From NCBI RefSeq assembly GCF_001642805.2, contig NZ_CP016948.1, positions 682,001 through 746,000 on the forward strand: DNA of 64,000 nucleotides, read 5' to 3'. A program made the translations under genes and the position numbers. The notes beneath the pieces are model-generated. The model had not been told where the DNA came from. It saw only the letters and a program-made list of their open reading frames with translations, and did no database searches. Shown here in pieces: positions 28,732 to 37,942 of the stretch (position 1 is the stretch's first letter; the number at the start of each line of letters is the position of its first letter). This DNA comes from Serratia surfactantfaciens. Its GTDB lineage: Bacteria > Pseudomonadota > Gammaproteobacteria > Enterobacterales > Enterobacteriaceae.

Positions 28732-29169
28732 TCAGGCGGATTCACCGGCCGGCAAAGCCGAAGCCGGCAGGCCGAATAGCTTGTCGAACGCCCAGTTAAA
28801 CAGGAAGGTGTAGCAAGGAATGATGACGATCAGCGCCATATCCAGCAGCAGCGCTTGCCACAGCGTGATGCCCATCCACCAGGCGATCAGCGGGATCAGA
28901 TACACCACCAGCGTCAGCTGAAACCCGACCGCGTGCAAAATGCGGCGCTTGAGGGTGCGGGCGCGCGATGCCTGGCGGCTCTCCCACCACTCGAATAAGT
29001 AGTTGTAAATGAAGTTCCAGCTGACGGCGATAGTGGTGATCACCACCGCCAGCGGTCCGGTGCTGGTCGGCGCGTGGCCCGACAGCAGCGCCAGCCCCAG
29101 CGCCGAGATCGTCATGCCGATGATTTCATAAGCGGTGACATACACCAGTTTGCGTTTGACGCCCTGCAT
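28732..29169 (-). CDS. PACE-family multidrug/biocide efflux transporter (AceI-like)
   Basis: A 145-residue inner-membrane protein with two tandem bacterial-transmembrane-pair domains and four helices. Glu15 in YVTAYEIIG corresponds to the proton-coupling glutamate of AceI. The WNFIYNYLFEWWE loop ends the first repeat, and FNWAFDKLFGLP mirrors it in the second. PACE pumps export chlorhexidine, acriflavine and short diamines. It is divergent from a LysR gene, as aceI is from aceR in Acinetobacter. Confidence 0.93.
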   Translation of the reverse strand: MQGVKRKLVYVTAYEIIGMTISALGLALLSGHAPTSTGPLAVVITTIAVSWNFIYNYLFEWWESRQASRARTLKRRILHAVGFQLTLVVYLIPLIAWWMGITLWQALLLDMALIVIIPCYTFLFNWAFDKLFGLPASALPAGESA

Positions 29170-29254
29170 TGTTTTCTCCCGATCTGTTTTTAGTTGCCTC
29201 TGCGGCGACGGCGGCTAAGATAACGTCAATCACATTGATAGAAAAAGTCAGGAG

Positions 29255-29273
29255 CTATCAGTTTTACTGATAG
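29255..29273. promoter_or_regulatory. Inverted repeat in the PACE/LysR divergent region
   Basis: CTATCAG-TTTTA-CTGATAG is a perfect 7-base inverted repeat directly before the LysR start. A further TTGATAG half-site lies at about 29235. Such dyads are the usual LysR-type binding sites, here able to control both divergent genes. Confidence 0.6.
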
Positions 29274-29281
29274 ATTGAACG

Positions 29282-30175
29282 ATGAATTTTTCCAGCGACA
29301 ACATCGAGCTGTTTCTGGCGGTGCTCGATCGCGGTTCGTTTTCCGCCGCCGCCCGCGCGCTGCGGCGCGTGCCTTCCGCCGTCAGCATGGGCATCGCCAA
29401 CATGGAGGCGGAGCTCGGTTTTGCCTTGTTCGACCGTTCTCACCGCGAACCGACGCCGACCGCGCTGGCCCTGGCCCTGGCGCCGCATGCCCGACTGATC
29501 GCCGGGCAGCTCAAGCAGCTGCAGGTGCACGCCATCGAACTGTCCCAGGGGCTGGAGAGCACGCTTTCGATCGGCGTGGCGTCGGATATCAACGGCGCCG
29601 GGCTGCTGGCGGCGGTGAAAACGCTGTCGCAGCGTTATCCGCTGCTGAACATCGAAGTGCTCAGCGCGCCGCAGGACGACGTGTTGCACATGTTGCACCA
29701 GGGGCGCATCGGCGTTTGCCTGGCGTTCGGCGGGCTGAACGTCAACAGCGCGGAACAGTTCCACTTCGTCGGCGCGGAATCGCTGGTGGCGATGTTGTCG
29801 CCGCAGCATCCGGCGCTGGACGGCGCTGCGGGCGAGCTGTTTCTCGAGGATCTGGTCAACGTGCGACAGATCATGGTGGCCAGCCGTGACCTGCCGATCG
29901 GCGATCTGCGTCCGCAGGTGGCGGAGGCTTACTGGCGCACCGATAGCCTGCCGATGGCGCTGAATATGGTGGAAGCGGGGCTGGGGTGGGGGAATTTCCC
30001 GCTGTCGCTGGCCGAGCCGCTGCTGGCGCAGGGCCGGCTGGTGCGGCTGAAATTCAAAAATACCAAGAACGAGCTGCGCTTGCCGATGCATTTGATCTGG
30101 CAGAAGAACCGCCCGCTGGACAAGGCGGCGCGCGAGCTGGTGGCGCTGATGCGCGCGGCGCCGCAGAAAAGCTGA
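29282..30175 (+). CDS. LysR-family regulator, probable controller of the PACE pump
   Basis: A 297-residue LysR protein. The N-terminal helix-turn-helix (SFSAAARALRRVPSAVSMGI) spans residues about 18-37; the rest is the substrate-binding domain. It is divergent from the PACE transporter with a dyad between them. AceR, the activator of aceI, has the same arrangement, so induction by a cationic substrate is a reasonable inference. Confidence 0.87.
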   Translation: MNFSSDNIELFLAVLDRGSFSAAARALRRVPSAVSMGIANMEAELGFALFDRSHREPTPTALALALAPHARLIAGQLKQLQVHAIELSQGLESTLSIGVASDINGAGLLAAVKTLSQRYPLLNIEVLSAPQDDVLHMLHQGRIGVCLAFGGLNVNSAEQFHFVGAESLVAMLSPQHPALDGAAGELFLEDLVNVRQIMVASRDLPIGDLRPQVAEAYWRTDSLPMALNMVEAGLGWGNFPLSLAEPLLAQGRLVRLKFKNTKNELRLPMHLIWQKNRPLDKAARELVALMRAAPQKS

Positions 30176-30191
30176 CGCCGGGTGCGCTTGC

Positions 30192-30755
30192 TCACTCCGC
30201 GTGACGTTTGCGCCACCAGAAGCGCACCAGCAGAATGGCGGCGATCGCCAGCGCGACAAACAGCAGGCTGGAGAGTTTTTTGTCGAAGCCGGTAACGAAG
30301 CTTTCGATCGCCTGGCCGCCAAAATAGCCGAGCATGACGAAGATCGTCGCCCAGAGAATGGCGCCGAGGATGTTAAGCGGCACGAAGCGCGAGGGCGGCA
30401 GGCGGCTGGCGCCGATCAGCACCGGGCCGATGATGCGGAAACCGTACATAAAGCGCACCCCGATAACGAACAGCATCGGGTGGCGGGCGATCAGCTTTCT
30501 GGCGCGCGCGATGCGCTTTTCCTGCCCTTTAAGGCGTGAGATCACCCGGCCTTCGAACCGGCGGCCGGTGAAGAACAGCAGCTGATCCCCCAGCGTGCCG
30601 CCGAGCGCCACCACCGCAATCACCCACGGCCAGTGCAGCAGCCCTTCGTGGGCGGCGATGCCGCCCAGCAGCGTGATGGTCTCCCCCTCAGCCAGGCAGC
30701 CGATAAACAACGCCCAGTAGCCGTAGTCCGTAATGTAGTGGGCCAAATCGGTCAT
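30192..30755 (-). CDS. yohD: DedA-family membrane protein YohD
   Basis: A 187-residue DedA/SNARE-associated protein. LAEGETITLLGGIAAHEGLL at the N-terminus and the GxxxGD...FxxGRxxG and RFMYGFRIIGPVLIGAS segments match E. coli YohD. DedA proteins act in lipid-carrier recycling and membrane-potential homeostasis. In E. coli yohD is next to yohC and pbpG; here pbpG is 3 kb away and yohC 14 kb away. Confidence 0.9.
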   Translation of the reverse strand: MTDLAHYITDYGYWALFIGCLAEGETITLLGGIAAHEGLLHWPWVIAVVALGGTLGDQLLFFTGRRFEGRVISRLKGQEKRIARARKLIARHPMLFVIGVRFMYGFRIIGPVLIGASRLPPSRFVPLNILGAILWATIFVMLGYFGGQAIESFVTGFDKKLSSLLFVALAIAAILLVRFWWRKRHAE

Positions 30756-30805
30756 TCCTTACTCCTTATGTGACTGACGCATAAGGGCAAGTATACGCCC
30801 GATCG

Positions 30806-31483
30806 CTAGCCTTGGGCGATCTGGGCCACCAATGCTCTGCGCCGCTGCAGGCTTTCCGCCATCTGCGCCTGCACTCTGGCGTAAATATGCGGCGGGGCCA
30901 GCTCCGGCGTGCCGCCCGCGAACGGTGGCGCCGGGGCGTATTCCAGATAGAGCTGGATCATCTGGGCGGTGTCTTCGCCGTGCAGTTCGGCGATCAGCGC
31001 CAGCGCGAAGTCGATACCGGCGGTGACGCCGCCGCCGCTGATCACGTGGCCGTCGCGTTCCACGCGCGCTGCGCTCGGCACGGCACCGAACAGCTTCAAG
31101 CTGTCGCGCATCGACCAGTGGCAGGCGGCGCGTTTGCCTTGCAGCAGACCGGCGGCGGCCAGGATCAGCGAACCGGTGCATACCGAGGTCAGGTAGCGGG
31201 CATCGGCGCCCAGCCGACGGATCTGCTGCATGAACGCCTGATCCTGCAGCGCCTGCGTGCAGCCGCTGCCGCCCGGCACGCACAGCACGTCGCAGCGCGC
31301 GATCTCCGGCAGCGGGCGCAGCTGGGTGAAGTGCAAGCCTTCAGACTCGACATCTGCGCCGTCTACCGAGGCGACGATGATTTCCGCGCCCGGCATGTGG
31401 CGCAAAAACTGCAGCGGGCCGGTAAAGTCGAGCTGAGTGACGCCTTGATAGATGGGAAATACAATCACTAATGGTTCAGACAT
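30806..31483 (-). CDS. DJ-1/PfpI-family protein
   Basis: A 225-residue protein of the DJ-1/PfpI fold, close to the isonitrile hydratase-like branch. The nucleophile elbow SVCTGSLILAAAG contains Cys102, with an upstream acidic residue in the QLDFTGP strand. Whether it is an isonitrile hydratase or another hydratase/chaperone cannot be told. It is divergent from a GlxA-type regulator whose N-terminal domain has the same fold. Confidence 0.85.
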   Translation of the reverse strand: MSEPLVIVFPIYQGVTQLDFTGPLQFLRHMPGAEIIVASVDGADVESEGLHFTQLRPLPEIARCDVLCVPGGSGCTQALQDQAFMQQIRRLGADARYLTSVCTGSLILAAAGLLQGKRAACHWSMRDSLKLFGAVPSAARVERDGHVISGGGVTAGIDFALALIAELHGEDTAQMIQLYLEYAPAPPFAGGTPELAPPHIYARVQAQMAESLQRRRALVAQIAQG

Positions 31484-31574
31484 GATATTCGCCTCATTTT
31501 TATCGTTGGACCTGGGTCATAATAGCCGCCCTGTTTTTGGCTGATATGACAGATAACCCTCAAAAAGCGCCATC

Positions 31575-32519
31575 ATGAAAACGATCGGTTTTGTGGTTTT
31601 TCCCGGTTTTAACCTGCTGGATTTTGCCGGGCCGCTGGCGGCGTTCGATAACGTCAACCAGTTCACTGACCCGCCGGCTTACCGCTGTGTGGCGATCTCG
31701 CCGCAGGGCGGCATGGTCGCCAGCTCGGCCGGGGTGGCGATCGCCACGCAGCCGTGCGGCGACGAGCGTTTTGATACGCTGGTGGTGGCCGGCGGCAGCG
31801 GCAATGTGATGGCGGCGCAGTCACCGGCGTTGGCGGCGTTTCTGACGGCCCACAGCCGGCGAGCGCGGCGCATCGCCAGCGTGTGCACCGGGGCGTTTAT
31901 TCTGGCGGCCTGCGGTTTGCTGGACGGCAAACGCGCCACCACCCACTGGTATCACGCGGCGCGCTTGCAGCAGAACTACCCGCGCATTCGCGTCGACAGC
32001 AACCGCATTTTCATCCGTGACGGCGATATCTGGACTTCGGCGGGCATCAGCGCCGGCATCGATCTGGCGCTGGCGCTGATCGAGGACGATCTCGGCGCTA
32101 CGATAGCGGCGGGCGTGGCGCGGCAGCTGGTGGTGTACCACCGTCGCCCCGGCGGGCAGTCGCAATATTCTCTGTTGCTGGCGTTGAATCCGCCGTCGGA
32201 TCGCATGCGCGCCGCGCTGTCGTACGCGCGCGAGCACTTGCATCTGCCGCTGTCGGTGGCGGATCTGGCCGACGCCGCCTGCCTGAGCGAGCGGCAGTTC
32301 GGCCGGTTGTTCCGTGCTGAAACCGGGCAGACGCCGGCCAAGGTGATCGAGCAGCTGCGGGTCGAGGCGGCCAGGGTGCGCATCGAAGAGAGCGCCGAGC
32401 CGCTGGAAGCGATCGCCCGTTCGGTGGGGTTCAGCGATCCGGAACGCATGAGGCGGGCGTTTATCCGCGTATTTGGCCTGTCGCCGCAGGCGATCCGCCG
32501 GCTCGGCCGCGCGGTATAA
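31575..32519 (+). CDS. GlxA-type AraC-family regulator with DJ-1 domain
   Basis: A 314-residue two-domain regulator. Residues 1-185 are a DJ-1/PfpI amidotransferase-like sensor with Cys104 in SVCTGAFIL. Residues about 210-310 hold an AraC-type double helix-turn-helix (LSVADLADAACLSERQFGRL and a second near EAIARSVGFSDPERM). This architecture (FtrA/GlxA/CdhR) often senses amines or quaternary ammonium compounds. It lies 45 bases upstream of the SAH-hydrolase-like gene and is divergent from a second DJ-1 gene. Confidence 0.88.
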   Translation: MKTIGFVVFPGFNLLDFAGPLAAFDNVNQFTDPPAYRCVAISPQGGMVASSAGVAIATQPCGDERFDTLVVAGGSGNVMAAQSPALAAFLTAHSRRARRIASVCTGAFILAACGLLDGKRATTHWYHAARLQQNYPRIRVDSNRIFIRDGDIWTSAGISAGIDLALALIEDDLGATIAAGVARQLVVYHRRPGGQSQYSLLLALNPPSDRMRAALSYAREHLHLPLSVADLADAACLSERQFGRLFRAETGQTPAKVIEQLRVEAARVRIEESAEPLEAIARSVGFSDPERMRRAFIRVFGLSPQAIRRLGRAV

Positions 32520-32564
32520 CTTTTTTGCCACGCCTGGCGGCGGGGCACACCAGAGGAGCAACGG

Positions 32565-33668
32565 ATGTATCAGGATTTTGACAGTGAATTGAACTGGGCG
32601 ATGCGCCATATGCCGCGCACCCGGGCGGCGGTGGCGGCACTGCCGGACCTGCACGGGGTGCGGTTGGCGTGCAATATGCACCTGGATCTGAAAATGGCGC
32701 CGCTGGTGGCCGGCCTGCTGGATAAGGGCGCGGCGATCTTCCTGACTACCTGCAATCCCACCACGGTGCAGAACGACGTGGTGGCCTGGCTGGAACGGCG
32801 GGGGGCGCAGGCCTATGCCTGGCGCGACATGAACGCCAGCGAGTGGTCGGAATCTTTCGATCGCGCGCTGGACTGGCAGCCGACCCACCTGTGCGAAATG
32901 GGGGCGGATCTGACCACCCGTCTGCACCAATCGCCGAACGGCCCGCAGATCGTCGCCGGGCTGGAAGCCACCGGATCGGGCATCAGCCGGTTAAACGGCG
33001 TGGCGCCGCGTTACCCAATCTTCAATTGGGACGATCTGCCGGTGAAAGAGGGGTTGCATAACCGGCACATGGTTGGGCTGACCGCCTGGCACACCTTCTT
33101 CCAGACCACCCATTTGACGCTGCACGAAAAGCGCGTGCTGGTGATCGGCTACGGCTTGGTCGGGCAGGGAACGGCGGCGGCGGCCAGGGCTTACGGCGGC
33201 CAGGTGATGGTGGCGGAAATCGACCCGGCGCGCGCGCTGCAGGCGCGTTATGACGGCTGGCAGGTGGTGGATCTGGCGAGCGCGGTCGCTCAGGCGGACG
33301 TTATCGCCACGGCGACCGGCGCGAAAAACGTGCTCTCGGCGCAGCATCTGCAACAGTCGCAGGACGGCGTGTTTATCCTCAACGTCGGCCACGTGGCGGA
33401 AGAGATCGACGTCGGCTTCCTGAAAAGCCTGCCGCACCACGAGCCGATGCCTTATGTAAATGCTTACCAACTCAATGAGAAGACGGTCTATTTGCTGGCC
33501 AATGGCTCGATGTTCAACCTGACCGCCGGCTATGGCGATAGCCTCAACGCCTTCGACGTGACGTTGGCGGTCATGGCGGCCGGCATCGGCCATATCGTCG
33601 GTGCAGGGGCGCGGCAAACGCCGGGGCTGTACCTGCTGCCGCAATCGGCGTGGCAGCCGGCGCTGTAA
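32565..33668 (+). CDS. S-adenosylhomocysteine-hydrolase-like protein with altered active site
   Basis: A 367-residue NAD-binding protein with the SahH fold, shorter than true SAH hydrolases (about 430-470). Retained positions include His39 (NMHLD), Glu134, Lys161, Asn166 and His276 (NVGH). Altered positions are the catalytic Asp of K-x-x-x-D-N, which is His165 here (KEGLHN), and the nucleotide loop GYGLVGQG in place of GYGDVGKG. The C-terminal Lys/Tyr tail that closes over NAD is missing. Enterobacteria normally degrade SAH with Pfs and LuxS, so a different substrate is likely. It is probably co-transcribed with the regulator upstream. Confidence 0.8.
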   Translation: MYQDFDSELNWAMRHMPRTRAAVAALPDLHGVRLACNMHLDLKMAPLVAGLLDKGAAIFLTTCNPTTVQNDVVAWLERRGAQAYAWRDMNASEWSESFDRALDWQPTHLCEMGADLTTRLHQSPNGPQIVAGLEATGSGISRLNGVAPRYPIFNWDDLPVKEGLHNRHMVGLTAWHTFFQTTHLTLHEKRVLVIGYGLVGQGTAAAARAYGGQVMVAEIDPARALQARYDGWQVVDLASAVAQADVIATATGAKNVLSAQHLQQSQDGVFILNVGHVAEEIDVGFLKSLPHHEPMPYVNAYQLNEKTVYLLANGSMFNLTAGYGDSLNAFDVTLAVMAAGIGHIVGAGARQTPGLYLLPQSAWQPAL

Positions 33669-33678
33669 CTTTTTCTAC

Positions 33679-33704
33679 GCGGGCGCTCATCCCAGAGCGC
33701 CCGC
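33679..33704 (+). terminator. Stem-loop after the SahH-like gene
   Basis: GCGGGCGCTC and GAGCGCCCGC form a perfect 10-base stem with a 6-base loop, 10 bases past the stop. A T-run appears only 11 bases further on, so termination may be imperfect. Confidence 0.5.
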
Positions 33705-33819
33705 GGGCTGTACCGTTTTTCGGCCGACAGAATTTGTCACAAATCCGCCCTACAATCCCAGTGCCAAGCGCAGCACCCTCACATATAATTCGCTGAGTTC
33801 AAGCCCCCATTTCAGAGTA

Positions 33820-34749
33820 ATGCCTGTGAAAATACGTGTTTTGGTTCTGACCCTGCTCGCTTTGCAGGCGGGCGCAGGCTTTGCGCCGCGCGCGCTGGCC
33901 AGCGACAACGCCGCCGCTCTGCACGCCACCCAGCCGGAGCTGGCTTCCGGCAGCGCGATGGTCGTCGATATGCAAACCCATAAAGTGATGTATGCGCGCA
34001 ACCCGGATGAAGTGGTGCCGATCGCCTCGATTACCAAGCTGATGACCGCCATGGTCACGCTGGACGCACACCTGCCGCTCGACGAGATGTTGTCGGTGGA
34101 TATCCACCAGACGCCGGAGATGAAAGGGGTCTATTCGCGGGTGCGGCTGAACAGCGAAATCAGCCGCAAGGATATGCTGCTGCTGGCGCTGATGTCGTCG
34201 GAAAACCGCGCCGCCGCCAGCCTGGCGCACCACTATCCGGGCGGCTACAACGCCTTTATCAAAGCGATGAACGCCAAGGCCAGGGCGCTCGGCATGACCA
34301 ATACCCATTACGTCGAACCGACCGGGCTCTCTATCCACAACGTGTCGACGGCGCGCGATCTGACCAAGCTGCTGATCGCCACCAAGCAATATCCGTTGAT
34401 CGGCCAGCTCAGCACCACCACCGAGCGCATGGCCAGCTTCAAGGATCCCAACTACACGCTGCCGTTCCGCAACACCAACCACCTGGTGTACAACCCGAAA
34501 TGGAATATTCAGCTGACCAAGACCGGTTTCACCAATCAGGCGGGACACTGCCTGGCGATGCGCACCGTGATCGGCAACCGTTCTGTGTCGCTGGTGGTGC
34601 TGGACGCCTTCGGCAAATATACCCACTTCGCCGATGCCAACCGGCTGCGCAGCTGGATTGAGACCGGCAAGGTGACGCCGATCCCGGCCGCCGCCCGCGA
34701 CTATCGCCGCCAAAAAGACGCCAGCCTGGCGAAAAACGCCACCGAATGA
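33820..34749 (+). CDS. pbpG: D-alanyl-D-alanine endopeptidase PbpG (PBP7)
   Basis: A 309-residue periplasmic serine endopeptidase that cleaves cross-bridges in murein. A signal peptide ends at ALA-S near residue 27. The three penicillin-binding motifs are SITK, SEN and KTG (QLTKTGFTN). Long stretches such as [20 protein letters not shown] are identical to E. coli PBP7. ATG 33820 is fixed by the signal peptide; the frame is open upstream but overlaps the previous gene. Confidence 0.95.
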   Translation: MPVKIRVLVLTLLALQAGAGFAPRALASDNAAALHATQPELASGSAMVVDMQTHKVMYARNPDEVVPIASITKLMTAMVTLDAHLPLDEMLSVDIHQTPEMKGVYSRVRLNSEISRKDMLLLALMSSENRAAASLAHHYPGGYNAFIKAMNAKARALGMTNTHYVEPTGLSIHNVSTARDLTKLLIATKQYPLIGQLSTTTERMASFKDPNYTLPFRNTNHLVYNPKWNIQLTKTGFTNQAGHCLAMRTVIGNRSVSLVVLDAFGKYTHFADANRLRSWIETGKVTPIPAAARDYRRQKDASLAKNATE

Positions 34750-34757
34750 CCCGCCTG

Positions 34758-34784
34758 GCGGCCTGCCCGTTGGCGGCAGGCCGC
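34758..34784. terminator. Hairpin between convergent pbpG and acetyltransferase
   Basis: GCGGCCTGCC/GGCAGGCCGC, a perfect 10-base stem with a 7-base loop but no T-run on either strand. It sits in the 34-base gap between two convergent genes. Confidence 0.4.
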
Positions 34785-35239
34785 TATCGGCCCTCGGGCC
34801 GCCTGATGACAAATCCCCGCTCGCGATCGCCGTCGAACCCGGCTTTGAGATAAAGCTGGTGCGCGCCGGTGCGTTGCTGCCCCGACAGCAGCATCACCTT
34901 GTAACAGCCCTTGCGCCAGGCCAGCTGCAGCGCGTATTCAATCATGGCGAGCGCCACGCCGTGGCCGCGATAGGGCTCCGCCGTCACCACGTGTTCGATG
35001 ACGCCGAACGGCTGTGCCTGGTGCGCCAGCCCTGGGATCAGCGCCATCATGCAGGTGGCGATCGGTTGTTCTTCCTTTGCCGCCACCACCAGACGGATCG
35101 CCGGATCGTCCAGCAGGTGCTGCAGGGCACGGCGCGCATCGTCGGTGCGCAGCGGCGCGTCCTGCGGACGCAGCTCGCGATACAGGGCCAACAGGCCGTT
35201 GAGATCGTCCGGCTGCGCCAGACGATGAATGATGCTCAT
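34784..35239 (-). CDS. GNAT-family N-acetyltransferase
   Basis: A 151-residue GNAT protein. The acetyl-CoA loop is in VVTAEPYRGHGVALAMIEYA, and the C-terminal LYLKAGFD strand-helix is typical. ATG 35239 with AAAGGAGCAACC upstream gives a normal length; the longer open frame has no support. The acceptor substrate is unknown. It is divergent from the VOC-family gene with 76 bases between them. Confidence 0.85.
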   Translation of the reverse strand: MSIIHRLAQPDDLNGLLALYRELRPQDAPLRTDDARRALQHLLDDPAIRLVVAAKEEQPIATCMMALIPGLAHQAQPFGVIEHVVTAEPYRGHGVALAMIEYALQLAWRKGCYKVMLLSGQQRTGAHQLYLKAGFDGDRERGFVIRRPEGR

Positions 35240-35315
35240 GGTTGCTCCTTTCCGCCGCTTCAGCGGTAATCCGCTATCCTCCATTAATACCACAACGTTT
35301 GTCGGAGGGGATGTT

Positions 35316-35720
35316 ATGAGTCAGGTGTCGACTTTTGTCATGTTCCAGGGAGAGGCGCAACAGGCGATCGACCTCTACAGCCAGGTGTTCGAGCGTTTTC
35401 GGCTCATGCAGGTGCAGCATTACGACCCGACACCGGACGGCCGGCGGTTGATCAAGCATGCCACCATCGATTTCGACCGGCAGAACCTGGTGTTTATCGA
35501 CAGCCCGATCAGCCATGACTTCAGCTTCACCCCGGCGGTGTCGCTGTTCATCAACTTGCCTAACGAAGAGGCGCTTGAACAGGCCTTTCACCGCCTGGCG
35601 GAAGGCGGCAAGGTGCTGATGCCGCTCGATGATTACGGCTTCAGCGCCCGTTTCGGTTGGCTGAACGATCGTTTCGGCCTCTCCTGGCAGCTCAATGTGC
35701 CAGCGGGCGATCTGCCCTGA
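35316..35720 (+). CDS. PhnB-like VOC-family protein
   Basis: A 134-residue glyoxalase/bleomycin-resistance-fold protein of the PhnB/3-demethylubiquinone-methyltransferase-like branch. FMFQGEAQQAIDLYSQVF (with V before it) and DDYGFSARFGWLNDRFGLSWQ contain the family landmarks. Catalytic function is not known for most such proteins. ATG 35316 has CGGAGGGG upstream. Confidence 0.83.
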   Translation: MSQVSTFVMFQGEAQQAIDLYSQVFERFRLMQVQHYDPTPDGRRLIKHATIDFDRQNLVFIDSPISHDFSFTPAVSLFINLPNEEALEQAFHRLAEGGKVLMPLDDYGFSARFGWLNDRFGLSWQLNVPAGDLP

Positions 35721-35836
35721 CGCCAGGGGCGTGCAAAAGACATGGTAGTGCCTGCGGTTGTTTCATATGCTTACCCCCGTGGTGGCAGGGAATTCTGCCG
35801 TGGGCAATACCGACAACATTCATGGAAAGGTGCGCT

Positions 35837-36757
35837 TTGATTGATTTTGACCGCTATGTTGAGCAAGCGAAGTCTTACGGCGAGTGGCCGGGCGGGCACG
35901 TGGAGATGTCGTCCGGTCGCGTTGAGGGATTGAGCTATCGCCTGTATCGGCAAACTGCCGCGAGTGAAGACGTGATGGTGGTGTATCACGGCGGCGGGGT
36001 TAACAGCGCTGCCGGGTATGACGTCCTGGCGCGCCAGTTGGCGGCCGAGCCAACGCTCGCGGTGTGCCTGGTCGATATTCGCGGACATGGCGATTCCGCC
36101 GGAGAGCGGGGAACGGTTGAGCGGCCTGAGCGTATTTGGCGCGATGTCGATGTCATCCTGGCGGAAATGCGCCTGCGTTTTCCGTTGGCGCGCAGGCACC
36201 TGCTTGGTCATTCCAGCGGCGCCGGGATGTTGCTCAACTACCTGACCCGTTATCCTTGCGAGCAGCAGGCGGATAGCCTGATCATGCTGGCGCCGGAGCT
36301 GGGGCCATTTTCCGGGATAGCCCGCGATCTGACGGCGGCGGCCCGTTTTGCTCAGGTGCGCCAATGGCCCTTTGTGGCCAATGCGTTCAGCGGTGGTCGC
36401 TGGTTCGGGCAATCTCGGGCGGTCAGCCTGAATTTTCCCCCGGCCGTGCTGGCCACCTCCCCCGATTTTGTCTGCCAATACAGTGTCAATATGGCTAACG
36501 CGTTGACGCCGCGCGCCCCGGCAAAGCAATTGGCGGCGTTGCGATTACCGACTTTGCTGCTGGCGGCCGCCCAGGACGAGTTGTTCAATGCGCAATCGAT
36601 GCAGCGCTTTGTCGAACAGCATGGCAGCGTGCATGTGGCATTTGGTTTGCTTGAGGGCAGTACGCATTTATCCTGCGTATTTGATGCCCATCGCCCGGTC
36701 CTTCAACATATTTCGCGTGCGTTCACGATCGCCTCCGATTGCGACGCACCTATTTAA
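35837..36757 (+). CDS. Alpha/beta hydrolase (monoacylglycerol-lipase-like)
   Basis: A protein of about 306 residues with the alpha/beta hydrolase fold. The oxyanion segment YHGGGVNSAAGYD is followed by DIRGHGDSAGERG and the nucleophile elbow GHSSGAG. Asp in AAAQDELFN and His in GSTHLSC complete the triad. The start is uncertain: TTG 35837 has GGAAAGG at a good distance, while in-frame ATG 35822 has no ribosome site. Base composition is somewhat lower in GC toward its end, like the cassette that follows. Confidence 0.8.
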   Translation: MIDFDRYVEQAKSYGEWPGGHVEMSSGRVEGLSYRLYRQTAASEDVMVVYHGGGVNSAAGYDVLARQLAAEPTLAVCLVDIRGHGDSAGERGTVERPERIWRDVDVILAEMRLRFPLARRHLLGHSSGAGMLLNYLTRYPCEQQADSLIMLAPELGPFSGIARDLTAAARFAQVRQWPFVANAFSGGRWFGQSRAVSLNFPPAVLATSPDFVCQYSVNMANALTPRAPAKQLAALRLPTLLLAAAQDELFNAQSMQRFVEQHGSVHVAFGLLEGSTHLSCVFDAHRPVLQHISRAFTIASDCDAPI

Positions 36758-36807
36758 CTGCTTGTTTATTACACACTTCTTCTCCGTCATTAACTGGACG
36801 GAGGAGT

Positions 36808-36824
36808 AGTGATTGAGATCACGA
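36808..36824. promoter_or_regulatory. Candidate CRP site upstream of the oxygenase
   Basis: AGTGATTGAGATCACGA holds a GTGAT...ATCAC dyad with 6 bases between half-sites. It lies about 100 bases before the start of the clavaminate-synthase-like gene. Inferred from pattern only. Confidence 0.4.
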
Positions 36825-36926
36825 AACTGGTTAATAAATCTTTATGATTTTGAATGCAAAATGTTAACATCCCGCCGCTTTCATTAGGCTTGCTAATGAT
36901 ATTCTTATTGTCAAGGAATGCTCAGG

Positions 36927-37931
36927 ATGGATTACCAAAACGTCTTTCAATTGACGGATCAGGAACGAAACGAGTTATTTTCGGCATTAGATAGAATTGC
37001 TTACGATCCCGCCGGCGGCGATGCTTATATTCACGCCATACGCTCGACGATGATCACCCATTTGCCCCACAGATTAAGCGCCGCATTAAGCCAGCAAAAG
37101 GCGTCAATCAAACCACGGCCTTATCTTATTTTAAAAAATGTGCCGGTGGATAAAGAAGTGTTCTTTTCCCCTTGTCCGAACCAATATACGCCTTCGGCTA
37201 AATCCGGTAATATCAGCGAAAACCTGTTGGTCGGTATCTCTTCGCTCATTGGCGAACCCTATTCGATGTATTTCGAAGGGAAAGAACTGATCAATAATCT
37301 GATCCCTAAACGCGAAGCTAAAAAAGAATATACCGGTCTGGGATTCGATGTTGAACTGGACTTCCATATTGAAAATGCGGCCCTGAAACACCTGGAGCAG
37401 TTCAACGTTTCGCCGATGGGCCTGCTGTTGGCCGGCGTGCGCCGCGATCCGCACAGCCCGATGACGCGCATCTCCGACTCGCGTCTGGCGATCGCTCAAC
37501 TGAGCCGCGAGGACGTCGAAACGCTGGCCAGCCCGCTGTATAGCATCAAGCTGCCGTACCGCTGGCGCCAATCCACGCAGGCCGGGCGTGAAGAAACCGC
37601 GCTGGTGCCGCTGATTTCGCAAAACCACGTGTTGCCGGATGTGAGCGCGGTCTTCTATCCCGGCATGATTGCGGCCAGCACACCACGGGCGGAAGCCGCG
37701 CTGGAACGTTTCTATGGTCTGGTGAAAGAAAACGCCATCGGTATCGATATTTGCCCGGGCGATTTGGTTTACATCGACAATCGCTTTGCATTGCATTCGC
37801 GCGATAAGTTTACGCCTTCCTTCGATGAAAAAGATACGCCGTTGCGCTGGGTGCAACGGGTCTTCATTTCGGCAAGCTTGTGGAATCACCGCAACCTCAA
37901 TCAGGTTGAAGAGCGTATTTTCTCGATTTAA
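36927..37931 (+). CDS. Clavaminate-synthase-like Fe(II)/2-oxoglutarate oxygenase
   Basis: A 334-residue oxygenase of the TauD/clavaminate synthase superfamily. The iron site is H-x-E (His147, Glu149 in LDFHIENA), characteristic of the clavaminate-synthase/VioC/AsnO branch that hydroxylates free amino acids. The distal His290 is in FALHSRDKF, and the 2-oxoglutarate Arg follows in LRWVQRVF. ATG 36927 with AAGGA nine bases upstream is chosen over ATG 36918, which lies directly against it. The first half is more AT-rich than the neighbours. An AEC exporter gene follows after 11 bases. Confidence 0.85.
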   Translation: MDYQNVFQLTDQERNELFSALDRIAYDPAGGDAYIHAIRSTMITHLPHRLSAALSQQKASIKPRPYLILKNVPVDKEVFFSPCPNQYTPSAKSGNISENLLVGISSLIGEPYSMYFEGKELINNLIPKREAKKEYTGLGFDVELDFHIENAALKHLEQFNVSPMGLLLAGVRRDPHSPMTRISDSRLAIAQLSREDVETLASPLYSIKLPYRWRQSTQAGREETALVPLISQNHVLPDVSAVFYPGMIAASTPRAEAALERFYGLVKENAIGIDICPGDLVYIDNRFALHSRDKFTPSFDEKDTPLRWVQRVFISASLWNHRNLNQVEERIFSI

Positions 37932-37942
37932 GGTTATTATTC

